Part shown: positions 11,244 to 21,530 of the stretch, in pieces
Position numbering within the stretch: position 1 is the stretch's first letter
Layout of the letters: every line of letters begins with the position of its first letter
Assembly (NCBI GenBank): GCA_047967505.1
Contig: CM106541.1
Source: Dipteris shenzhenensis
Taxonomy: Eukaryota; Polypodiophyta; Polypodiopsida; Gleicheniales
Direction: 5' to 3' (one strand)
Length of the DNA: 64,000 bases
Program-made: the position numbers and the translations under genes
The notes under the pieces: generated by a model
What the model was told of the DNA's origin: nothing
Database searches by the model: none
The model's input: the letters and a program-made list of their open reading frames with translations, nothing else

Positions 11244-13219
11244 ATGTGTTTTTTTTGTGCATGTGCCAGCCAGCGCACAGGTTCTAGCACCACTATTCGT
11301 ATGCAGATAGAGATGCTGAGAGCTGAGATGAGGGCACTGCAGGATGCTAGGGCACCCCCTCACTTGGTTGCGAGTCTAGATTCAGCTATTGAGGCTCTGG
11401 GTCGATTGGACACAGTTGAGGACGTTGTGGATAGCTTTTAGGCACAGGCTGAGGCGGCGATCACTGGTGGTGGCTTGGATTGGAGAGCCATTCGACAGTT
11501 GTTTGAGCGTGAGTCACATCACAGGCAGGCCTTAGAGGATATGTTTTGGGATGGTCACATCGAGGTGATGCGACCACGATCAGGGCTCCCCTTGCATATT
11601 TTACGTTGTAGGCACCCCATCATAGCAGCACACATTTATCCGAGATATCTCGCTGCGAATGGTGGTCGATTGCCTCACAACCGTCAGATAGCCAGGTCAT
11701 TTGCCATGCACCTATACGCTGAGTTTGTGCTTGGTCATCGGGTAGAGTACCTTAGTACCCGTCTAGGATCAGGAGCGGGACATGGTAGGATGGGGCGTCA
11801 AGAGCATCAGATTGTAGGTGTTTGGCGTCGACGCGAGGCACCAGAGTTGCACACCATCCCTGCACCGGCATTGCGAGCGGTGGGAGGACAGATTAGGGGG
11901 GATGTTCATTCAGTGGCATCATCCTTGTAGCACATGGTCTCTGCCCTATCGAGATCTATTGCGATTCCACCTCCCCCACCTCGATCATCGATGGAGCCTC
12001 CCACATCTACACCACCTCCCACATCTACACCGCCTCAGCATGAGTTGGAGGCTCGAGACGCACGGATTGCAGAGTTGGAGGCATTGCTGGCCGAGTCTAG
12101 GGATGAGGTTAGTTATTTTGATTATGTTAGTTTATTTTTTTGTAGCGTGTTTTGAACTGAAGTTTTTTGGTTAATTCTCACCATGTACGCGACATGTTTG
12201 CATTGCAGGCACATCTATTGCGTCAGGAGATGGAGTCTCGCATACGACTGTTGCAGACAGATTTGGAGGAGCAGAGGATTCGGACACGCATAGCATACCA
12301 TCGTGCGGAGCACTATATTTTGCAGTTGAGGCATATTAGTCGTGATCCATCTCACCATAGGATCGACCCCAGCGTGGCCCTATACCCCGCTTTTCCTGTA
12401 GATGTGCCGACTAGGACACCCATAGATGCAGCAGTCATAGCCAGGCTTCCTACTGCCACTTGCGTCCTTTGCCACGAGGAGTTTGACACCGTAGGGTGGT
12501 TTGGACTAGGGTGCGGCCACATCGCACATCTCCATTGCATGACCCGCCACATGGTGGCACGATCAGTGTGCCCTGTATGCTTTGCTGACATTGATGTGGC
12601 CACATATAGAGGACTAGGCATGGATGATCTATATCCTGGTCATCGTCAGGCCATTGATCCATTCGCCCGCGTAGTCTTGACAGAGCACTACAAGGAGGAG
12701 GCACAGAGAGCGTTGCTAATGCAGGAGGGTGCTGATACATCAGTGGTTGCAGCATGCGTTCCACGACGCTTTTCGTATGGTGATTTCATGCCAGGTGACG
12801 AGGCACGAGCAGAGGAGGCACGTCGGATTGAGCGAGAGGCAGAGCTGCAGACATCATTGTAGCAGTGGGTGGAGCAGCAGCTAGGGCGGGGCCGAGACTA
12901 GCATCTTCTACATGTAGAGACGATTACTCACGCTGGATTTGAGGCACGAGTATTCGCAGATGCACGGCTATGGGAGCTGAGACGCGCTTACATAGAGGAG
13001 GTGAGGGAGGCAGAGATGGCAGCGGTGGCACATGTAGCATGCCCTCCTCTTCATCAGGATGAGGCTGGCCCATCTCATGCAGGTGATGAGGCTGGCCCAT
13101 CTGAGCCGGCTTTGCCTGAGGGCACACAGCGGACGGTTGGGTAGCGGGTCATACAGGAGCCACGTCAGCGTTCCACTAGAGGATCATATGTAGAGCTATC
13201 AAATTCGGATTCAGGATGA
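11244..13219 (+). pseudogene. Decayed RING-H2 (E3 ligase-like) gene with coiled coil
   Basis: One reading frame continues through 11244-12107, then after a 101-base intron (12108-12208, GT...AG, phase 0) continues to a TGA at 13217. Five in-frame stops interrupt it (11439, 11928, 12860, 12899, 13142), and all are TAG. The second exon encodes a canonical RING-H2 finger (12458-12588): CVLC, 13 residues, CGH, HLHC, 10 residues, CPVC, i.e. C3H2C3 zinc ligands complete. Flanking stretches are Glu/Arg-rich coiled coil (ELEARDARIAELEALL across the splice junction). RING-H2 proteins are usually ubiquitin ligases. The N-terminal half (DWRAIRQLFERES...) matches nothing I know. Its neighbours are a tandem array and a convergent transposase, so it may be transposon cargo. 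GC content is clearly higher than that of flanking DNA. Confidence 0.75.
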
Positions 13220-13768
13220 TTGTTTAGGCTTCACACGTTTCTTGTATAGGGATGCACTTTTGCAGCATGATGATGATGATGTACAGATTCATTTTGGTAC
13301 TTTCATGATATTGCTCCCACTTTTATGATGTATGAGCATTTTTGTATTTTCATGATGTTCTTCACACTTTGTTTATCTCAGTTTATCTCAGTTTATAGTT
13401 TGTTTAAATGTAACATAAACATTTAAAATTAGGAGTATGATTTTGAATTTCGAATATCTCAATTCACACATTTAATACATAAGGTATTTAAAAAAGAATG
13501 CCATGTGAAGTAATTGTAAACATTAAGCATTGAAAAAGTGTTCAAGTTCCAACTTTATCATTTTGAATATCATATTGAATTTCGTATATATCAATGCTTG
13601 CAATTTTTACACTAAACCTAAGAGCCGTGCGAAGTTTCATCCCCATGTGCGTATTTAAAATTAAGAGTATGATTTTGAATTTCAAATATCTCAATTCACA
13701 CATCTAATACATAATGTATTTTAAAAATAATGCCGTGGGTCGTAATTGTAAACATTAAGCATTGAAAA
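13220..13768. repeat. 3' flank with a diverged two-copy repeat
   Basis: A segment with AGTATGATTTTGAATTTC, CAATTCACACAT and AACATTAAGCATTGAAAA occurs at about 13426-13550 and again at about 13657-13768. Between them is an early copy of the AAGAGCCGTGCGAAGTTTCA landmark of the following array. No coding signal. Confidence 0.6.
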
Positions 13769-15740
13769 GGTACTTGCAAAAATATATGCATTATACCTTC
13801 CACGTGGTGCAAACCAGATCAGTTGGAGACCAAATCTTGCGTGGATGTACGTCTAGGGTAGCCTAAGAGCCATGTGAAGTTTCATCCCCAACAGGGTTTA
13901 GGATTTAGGGCTCAAGGTTTAGGGTTTAGGGTTTAGTCGTGCTAGTAGGGATTATAAAAATGTACGCATTATACCTTCCACGTAGCGCATACCAAATCAG
14001 TTGGAGACCAAATCTTGCATGGATGTATGTCTAGGGTAGCCTAAGAGCCGTGTGAAGTTTCATCCCCAACAGGGTTTAGGATTTAGGGTTCAGGGTTTAG
14101 GGTTTAGGGTTTAGTCGTGCTAGTAGGGATTGTAAAAATGTATGCATTATACCTTCCACGTGGCACATACCAAATTAGTTGGAGACCAAATCTTGCGTGG
14201 ATGTACGTCTAGGGTAGCCTAAGAGGCATGTGAATTTTCGTCCCCAACAGGGTTTAGGATTTAGGGTTCAGGGTTTAGGGTTTAGGGTTTAGTCGTGCTA
14301 GTAGGGATTGTAAAAATGTATGCATTATACCTTCTACGTGGCGCAAACCAAATCAGTTGGAGACCAAATCTTGCGTGGATGTACATCTAGGGTAGCCTAA
14401 GAGGCATGTGAAGTTTCATCCCCAACAGGGTTTAGGATTTAGGGTTCAAGATTTAGTCGTGCTAGTAGGGATTATAAAAATGTACGCATTTTTCCTTCCA
14501 CGTGGCGCATACCAAATCAGTTGGAGACCAAATCTTGCGTGGATGTACGTCTAGGGAGCCTAAGAGGCATGTGAAGTTTCGTCCCCAACAGGGTTTAGGA
14601 TTTAGGGTTCAGGGTTTAGGGTTTAGGGTTTAGTCGTGCTAGTAGGGATTGTAAAAATGTACGCATTTGTCCTTCCACGTGGCGCATACCAAATCAGTTG
14701 GAGACCAAATCTTGCATGGATGTACGTCTAGGGTAGCCTAAGAGGCGTGTGAAGTTTCATCCCCAACAGGGTTTAGGATTTAGGGTTCAGGGTTTAGGGT
14801 TTAGGGTTTAGTCGTGCTAGTAGGGATTGTAAAAATGTACGCATTTGTCCTTCCACGTGGCGCATACCAAATCAGTTGGAGACCAAATCTTGCGTGGATG
14901 TACGTCTACGGCAGCCTAAGAGCCGTGCAAAGTTTAATCTCCAACAGATAAGTCCTCATGCATATTTCGTTAGTACGTGCGCCATTTTTCACACAGTCGT
15001 GCTAGTAGGGATTGTAAAAATGTATGCATTTGTCCTTCCACGTGGCGCATACCAAATCAGTTGGAGACCAAATCTTGCGTGGATGTACGTCTAGGGTAGC
15101 CTAAGAGCCGTGTGAAGTTTCATCCCCAACAGATAAGTCCACGTGCATATTTCATTAGTATGTGTGCCATTTTTCATACGTAGTCATGCTAGTAGGGATT
15201 GTAAAAATGTACGCAGCTGTCCTTCCACGTGGCACATACCAAATCAGTTGGGCACCAAATCTTGCGTGGATGTACGTCTATAGTAGCCTAAGAGCCGTGC
15301 AAAGTTTAATCTCCAACAGATAAGTCCACATGCATATTTGGTTAGTACGTGCGCCATTTTTCACACGTAGTCGTGCTAGTAGGGATTGTAAAAATGTACG
15401 CATTAGACCTTCCACGTGGCGCATACCAAATAAGTTGGAGACCAAATCTTGCGTGGATGTATGTCTAGGGTGGCCTAAGAGTCGTGCGAAGTTTCATTCC
15501 CAACAGATAAGTCCACACGCGTATTTCGTTAGTACATGCACCATAGCTTTGCCCCAGTCGTGCTAGTAGGGATTGTAAAAATGTACGCATTGTACCTTCC
15601 ATGTGGTGCATACCAAATCAGTTCAGACCAAATCTCACGTGGATGTATGTCTAGGGTGGCCTAAGAGTCATGCGAAGTTTCATCCCCAACAAGTAAGTCC
15701 ACGCGTATTTCATTAGTACGTGCGTGAATTTTCTTAGTCA
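13769..15740. repeat. ~180-bp tandem array with TTTAGGG tracts, about ten units
   Basis: The landmark GTCGTGCTAGTAGGGATT (variants allowed) recurs at 13936, 14114, 14292, 14456, 14633, 14811, 14996, 15183, 15370 and 15557. Left units (164-178 bp) end in degenerate plant-telomere-type TTTAGGG repeats. From 14811 onward the TTTAGGG part is replaced by a segment with AGATAAGTCCACGTGCATAT and the spacing becomes 185-187 bp. Each unit contains CTTCCACGTGGCGCATACCA with a CACGTG core. It could be satellite-like or a transposon-internal minisatellite. Position between two convergent genes is the main clue. Confidence 0.92.
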
Positions 15741-16058
15741 CGTTTTTAAAATGTCCTAAAGCACAAAACAAATTACAACATTACTACTAATAAACAATTT
15801 TTTGTTTTACAAACACAACAAATCCCATTGAGAAGACATCGGACATTATGTAAAAAATAGAATCTAATACAATGATGTGTATGAACATGTATACAGCCAT
15901 CATAGTGAAATACAAAATATGAGTCCATGAAAATTACAATGGTACGGTCACACAGTGAGCCTATACATATCAAATACAAAAAAGTGTAATCAACTAGTGA
16001 TACCCAATAAAAATCAATCTGATCAACTGATGATCCCAAAAAATATGATATTAATGTG

Positions 16059-17261
16059 CTACTCCTCAGGATCAGCTCTCATGCCAATAGTTGCAAGTAT
16101 GCTCTCGTGATCCGCCACTGCAAGGCACCATCGTGGAGTGGATGTCGCCTTGCGAGTGCGAACACGACTCAAAGTAATCTTGATCCCAACAACAAGATGA
16201 GAATACATGTATGCCTCCTGATCCGCCATGTACTCTTGGAACTCAATATAGCGACCACGCCTCTGTATCTGCTGAAAATAGTGGCCACCTACAATCATGC
16301 TATGAGCATTGAAGTGCATCCCATGTCCATCCTCTGTATCCTCATTCAGCACACTCTTCAGCATAGAGCATCGCAACAAGTAATAATCCACACGCTCCTC
16401 ATTGCCCTCCGAAGCAATAACCGCAAAGATATCACCAATATGCAAAATATCTGTAAGCTGGTCATAATCTCTAGAGGAACTGAATCCTGCATCTTGATCA
16501 TCATGTACCTCCTCCCAAGGCTGGAAGGGAGAAAGCACTCGCCGTACCCATGGATCGGCCCATGGTATCATGGAGCACCCTCCCCAATCATCATCAATGC
16601 ATGCAGAGCAAAAACATGCAAACCGTCGAGAAAAGATCGCGGGGTGAGACTCACCTATGCTTCTGATGGAATGGAAATCAAGAGTGCCAGGCACAGAACG
16701 ACAATCAAAAGGCCTTGACCGATCAAGACTCCCAATGTCCACGCACCAAAAATACCGGCTCACCACCCTATCGTCATGCGACTGAAACGAGGAGGTAGCA
16801 CTAGTGGTGGCTGCACCACCGCACCACATCATGTGCATCCTTGAAGCGATCGGCACTGTGACGCAATTGGTATCGACGCAAAGCACGCTTCACGCAAGCA
16901 CCTGCACCATCATGCTCTCCCTTACCGTGCCCTTTCTCGAAGTAGCTCCATGTAATCGGAATGCCTGTCTCACGGTGCCATCTGCAGAACCAATAAAACT
17001 GTCTAGCGGATTTGAACTGACCACCGCAACCGTCTGACCAGATCCAGCACTGCTACCATGTGACACCATGATCCCTCAAGAAACTATCATGCAAAGTGAA
17101 GCAATGCTGCACAAAATGGGCATCATGCGATCAATCATCACTAATGTAGAAGTGATACTCTCACACAATGACGCGTGAGTCCATGGTGCTATCAATGCCA
17201 TCCACATGAGCCTGTGCATGACGATAGCTAATGTGCACATCATACGATGAAGGGTATAAAT
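16059..17261 (-). pseudogene. DDE-type transposase-like gene, C-terminal part (copy A)
   Basis: On the minus strand an exon begins at 17261 after a TTTTATTTCAG acceptor. It encodes HFYISDD, FVQHCF, WSDGCGGQFKSARQFYW (17040 down) and YFEKGHGKGEHDGAGACVKR (about 16943-16884), then, after a frameshift near 16800, RYFWCVD and a cysteine cluster FACFCSACIDDDWGGC (about 16620-16570) to a TAA at 16059. The SDGxxxQFK...HGKG core is one I know from uncharacterised repeat-encoded proteins of animals and plants and fits a DDE/RNase H-fold transposase. I cannot name the superfamily. The first part contains three in-frame stops (two TGA, one TAG). An upstream exon module lies at 17309-17749. Confidence 0.6.
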
Positions 17262-17308
17262 CTGAAATAAAACAACACAAGAATGTCAATAAGCAAAGAA
17301 AGAAAGCT

Positions 17309-17749
17309 TCATCTTAAAAATCCATACACCTCGTAAAGAAAAAAACCACAATAGAAAAATATACAATTAGGCCTGTGTTGCAGAAGATCATTTGGATAGT
17401 CTCGCAAGACAAGTTCTTTATGCATGTACACATGCTGAATCAAAACTTCTTTCACCGATATCTTCCCTCTGGTGATTTTAAAATCTCGTACTCTTCCCTT
17501 CCATGATGCCAAGTTAATGTTTTTTATCTGGGGTTTTTTTCTTTTGCTAGGTTGCATGAGCACCCATGCTCCTTTCGAAACACTAAACCTTTCCCAAGTT
17601 CCTTCCATTTTGACTATACTTGAATTCTCTACCGAAGAAATAGAAGAAGCAGGTCGATGGGGTAAAGATGTGTGGTATAATTCTGCCTTCATAGCATTAT
17701 CATCCACAGAGCGTCTTCCATAAGAATGGCCGTGATTTTTATTCACCAT
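17309..17749 (-). pseudogene. Upstream exon module of copy A, paralogous to copy B
   Basis: A 146-codon minus-strand frame contains PHRPASSISSVENSSIVK, WERFSVSKGAWVLMQPSKRK and LASWKGRVRDFKITRGK. The frame at 20031-19660 has the same blocks (RRPTSLISCVEVS, WKRIAVAKGDWVLMQPNKRR, LASWKCKVKDFTVKRK), so the two are paralogues. Basic, no known domain recognised. A candidate donor (ACGAG|GTGTATGG) precedes the acceptor at 17262, so it probably splices into the transposase-like exon. It is likely the N-terminal part of the same mobile-element gene. Confidence 0.55.
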
Positions 17750-18087
17750 GGAGACCTTCTGAATCTATAACAATAGCAAAGTAATGTAAACAAGATAACA
17801 AATTGAAGTTTCAAGAAAGAGAAAGTGGGCAGACAGACAGTTGACAAGAAACATCTTACTCTATGCCAAACAGGATCAAGGGAGCAGTTTTGGAAAAGAA
17901 GAGGCTGCTGCACAATGAGGAAGTGGTGTAGAATGGTAGACCTTTCGAAGGAAAGGCGGCACAACATTTCAAAGTTCAAAGGAAGGTGGAAGCGGGAAGG
18001 CCCTTGTCAGATAAAATGTCAGACTAGATTCTATCTTCTTGTCCAAAGATCTTGTGAGAATAAAAAACCAATCTCCACATTAATGTA

Positions 18088-18242
18088 GCACGCTTGTATC
18101 TACATAAAGTATTGTTTCTTTTTTCTATTTTCTCTTATTTTCATGAATTTCCAACGTTACATTGGCCCTTTATTGATTGGTTGAGAGCTTATTTTTCCAA
18201 ACCATGAAAGGCCCCAAAATGAGCTCCCTTTTTTCCTAATGA
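18088..18242 (-). repeat. Shared 5' module of copies A and B (copy A)
   Basis: The stretch from ACGCTTGTA to TTCCTAATG, with CATAAAGTA and GGCCCCAAAATGAGCTCCCT, recurs at 21369-21530 in the same orientation and then diverges abruptly. It lies upstream of both minus-strand genes, so it is probably the promoter-side or terminal end of a mobile element. Confidence 0.75.
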
Positions 18243-18518
18243 TTCTGAGCAATAATAGAAAAACAGATGATACTTTTAATCATTTTGTATTAATACATCA
18301 AATGTCAACTTTTTTTTTTGGTTGCAAGTAATACCTGGAGTTAATAGCTTTGTATTATCTGAATTGTTCTATTTACAATGTCCTTGCATTGAATTTTTCT
18401 TTCGCTCCTTTGAAGTATTTGCAAAAATAAAATTTTAGCAATATGTAAATGTAAAGAGAATCAAATTAGGAGAAACACAGGGTGGTCAAATTAGGAGAAA
18501 CATAGGGTGGAAACTAAC

Positions 18519-20031
18519 TTACTTCCTATTGTTCAAAATGAATGAAAATTCTTTACGGATGTTGTTCTCAGTCTCCATAATAATGTCATTGTATAACTGA
18601 TAGAGAGTGCAGCATTGTCCTAGTGAGATGGATGTTAGAAGGATGTCATTCTCAATAGGCCACCATTCTATCTCAACCATTATCCAAAAATTTTGGAATT
18701 GGAACTTCATCATACCCCCGGGGGATTCACTCTTCATGAAAGGGGGACGTCACCTGCGTGCATGAACTTCAAGAAAACCCCCTATTTAAGATCCATGTAG
18801 GATGATAAAACACCCCTATTTAAGCTTATAAGATACCACCAAAATTCTATTATGTCCCCCCTTTCCTTAAATCTGCGTTCTTTCTCAAGCATTTAGATCG
18901 CACAATAAGAAAATTTAGATTACTTTCCCTATGACTATTTAAAACCATACACAAAACCAAACTTGTTTGGACTAGTTATCCAAGGTAGCCTATACTATGT
19001 CCCCCCCCTCTTAAATATGGCATGGCCCCCCTAACTTAAATTCAATATTGGGAAAAAATAAAAGGCCCCCCACCCCTAATGTATAAGCTTATGCCTCATT
19101 AAAAAAAACCCCCCTATTGTACACTCACGTGATATCATAAGTTTCCTCTTGTGAATCCCCCGGGATCATACCCTTTTGCTATGAAAGTCAACATTGTGTT
19201 ACAAACTTTAACTAGATAATCCTGAAAAAGTTCTACAAAAACTGTAAGTGGCATAAAAATGTTGATTTTAATTATCCTGGTAGCAATATTTGGTTTTAGG
19301 GAATGTTGTACTTTTAAAAATAGTTTGGCTCTGTAGGATTCTGTGATGCTACCATTAGGGACTGGCCAATCAATTTTATTCCATGCCAGGAGATCTTGCT
19401 TTTTTAATAAATCGTGTGAGTGAGCATTGTCCATCAATTGATAAAAGTGATTATAAAAATATATACGCGATTCAGCCAGCATTGTTGATTTTTGACCTCT
19501 GTAGTGTAGCTCCCCAATAGCACCATGTAAAGCATCAAAGAATCCCAGTATGCACTCTAGTGGTTGCCACTCTTCGTATGATGAGGGATCTATATCTGAA
19601 CTAAAACAAAGAGATTGTCTATCATGGGAAGAAACATATATTTCATTTCAAGTATTTCATTACACAAATACATTTACAATTGGGTCTATGGTGTGGAAGA
19701 TAAGTAGGATGATCTCATAATACAAGTTCTTGGTGCATGTAGACATGTTGTATTTGAACCTCTTTGATGCATCTTGTGCCTTCCTTTTTACTGTAAAATC
19801 TTTCACTTTGCACTTCCAAGAAGCCAAAAAAGTATTAGTTGATTGTTGCTTTCTCCGCTTGTTGGGTTGCATTAGAACCCAATCTCCTTTTGCCACTGCT
19901 ATCCTTTTCCAGCTACTGTCAACATTCACAGTATTGGAAACTTCTACACATGAGATTAGTGAGGTAGGTCTTCGCGGCAAAGAGATACTTTCTACATCCA
20001 CATCTTCACCATAAGTAGAGCGACAGGCCAC
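18519..20031 (-). pseudogene. Transposon gene copy B, interrupted
   Basis: Minus-strand frames at 20031-19660 (paralogous to 17749-17309), then an exon from the TTTAGTTCAG acceptor at 19595, with MLAESRIYFYNHFYQLMDNA at 19482, continuing to 19165. There a 448-bp TIR element splits the frame. It resumes below 18716 with DEVPIPKFLDN. The first bases of the second exon are homologous to copy A (ATATAGATCCCTCATCATACG), but the remainder is unlike the SDG...HGKG transposase, so the two genes share a 5' half and differ at the 3' half. Function not recognised. Confidence 0.5.
18717..19164. mobile_element. 448-bp non-autonomous TIR element (MITE-like)
   Basis: Perfect 14-bp terminal inverted repeats CCCGGGGGATTCAC / GTGAATCCCCCGGG are flanked by an 8-bp direct repeat ATCATACC (18709-18716 and 19165-19172). 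The ninth base also matches if the TIR is shortened by one. There is no coding capacity. Internal sequence is rich in CCCCCC runs. An 8-9 bp duplication fits the hAT or Mutator superfamilies. The ends do not let me choose. It sits inside the coding frame of gene copy B. Confidence 0.88.
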
Positions 20032-20309
20032 TTCCTAGTGGCATGACCAAAGTTTTTGGTTGCCATCTGAAATCCTCACTCTAATACCTACGAAGTCAAA
20101 CGAACACACACTAAAATAGTAAGACATTAACAAAAATGAATGAAACTCAGAACAAGCGAATAAACGGTGAAAGGAGCTTATTGTCTTGAAAGTTTAAGAG
20201 CATCACAACAATAGTGATGCAATGAGGAATGCTTGTCGAAGAGAGAATGGAATGGCTCGTCGTGGTGAAAGTAGAGGAATGGCGTCGGAGAACAAGAGAA
20301 TGGTTGTTT

Positions 20310-21290
20310 TGGGTCACCACGTGAGGGGTGTGATTTTTTGGTGAGCTTTTTGTCATGAGCTTTTTTTCAATTTTCATTAATATTGCGAGCTTTTCATTCA
20401 CCTAAGAGAGAGAGAGGGGGCGGGGGGGTTCATGGAGTGGGGTGGGTTGAAAGTTTGGGTTATGGTTGCAGTTAAGAGGAGAGAGGGGGGGGAGGGGAGA
20501 TAAAGGAAAGGGGGAGGGATGGGTGCATGGGTAAGGTGGCATGGAGAAGGGAGGGGAGGGGAGTTGGAACATATATTCATTATCATAGTGGAGAACGTAG
20601 AGGGGGAACTTATAAGGTATGCAAAGAGGAGTGCAAGGAGGAGAGAGAGGATGAGGAATGTGAAAGTTATGTTCATCTACTAAATGCAAAGGGGAAGTGA
20701 GAGCATGTGGGAAATTTGTTCATTTTAAAAGTGTATAATTTGACAAGTTTGACCTCATATTTGGATTTCTCGTCGAATTCCGGTCATTTTGAGTACCAAC
20801 ATGACCATATTCCGATAAAACGCTAGACTCAAAATAGGCCCAAAACAGGCCAAAATGACAAAAAACACCATTTTTTCAAGTTTTATCGGAATATGGTCAT
20901 GTTGGTACTCAAAATGACCGGAATTCGACGAGGAATCCAAATATGAGGTCAAAAGTTTCAAATTATACACTTTTAAAATGAATATATCTCCCATAGTTCC
21001 TCCCTTCTACTTTGAATATGGACATATCTTCCATAATTTTTTGTCTCCTAATGCCACTCACATCCGCCCCCCCTTGTGCATAGTATACACTCTTCCACCC
21101 CTCCCACATGCTATGAAAATGAACATATCCTATATCCTCTCCCCCTCTTTCTAACCTCCCCATCTTTCTTATAACAAAAACACATATGGATTTCTAAAAA
21201 AAGCTCACAAAAAAAAAGAAAATGGTAAAAAAGCTCACATTAAAAAGCTCGCCAAAAGATTTTCCCCGCACGTGAGAAGGTTTCAAAATG
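20310..21290. mobile_element. ~1-kb foldback-like insertion
   Basis: The left end (about 20310-20400: CACGTGAGGGGTGTGATTTT, GGTGAGCTTTTTG, ATGAGCTTTTTTTC) is matched in inverted orientation at about 21200-21290 (AAAAAGCTCAC..., GCTCGCCAAAAGATTTTCCC, CGCACGTGAG), imperfectly. The interior holds CT-rich low complexity and a much better central hairpin (20719-20982). It separates the two parts of copy B's 5' region. No clear TSD was found. Confidence 0.5.
20719..20982. repeat. Long near-perfect hairpin, ~103-bp arms
   Basis: Arm 20719-20821 is the reverse complement of 20880-20982 with few mismatches, with a 58-base loop. Both arms carry GAATTCCGGTCATTTTGAGT or its complement and CCATATTCCGATAAAAC or its complement. 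Weaker pairing continues outward to about 20704 and 20998. Transcription from either strand would give a long dsRNA stem, so it could be a small-RNA source. Confidence 0.92.
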
Positions 21291-21368
21291 GAGCTCTGTT
21301 TTGATTGGGTCCACATCTCTTGATACGACAGGCGAACTGTAAAGAAATTAAAAAAAAATCTTCTCATT

Positions 21369-21530
21369 AATGCCACACGCTTGTAACAACATAAAGTACT
21401 ATTTTCTTTTTCATATTTTTTTCTTTTTTTGTAAAATTTCTACGTTGCGTTGGCCTTCTTCTCATTGGTTGAGAGACATTTTTTTGAACCCTTAAAGGCC
21501 CCAAAATGAGCTCCCTTTTTTCCTAATGTC
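21369..21530 (-). repeat. Shared 5' module of copies A and B (copy B)
   Basis: It matches 18088-18242 from ACGCTTGTA to GGCCCCAAAATGAGCTCCCT and TTCCTAATG, at about 80 percent by eye, in the same orientation. The match stops right after CCTAATG in both, which may mark an element boundary. Confidence 0.72.

Noticed and set aside
13900-14810. Telomere or chromosome end
   Set aside because: TTTAGGG tracts are only three to five units long, degenerate, and embedded once per ~178-bp unit. Genes and transposons continue on both sides.
13769-15740. CRISPR-like array
   Set aside because: Units are about 180 bp, adjacent and almost wholly repeated, with no unique spacers and no cas-like genes. The context is a eukaryotic plant genome.
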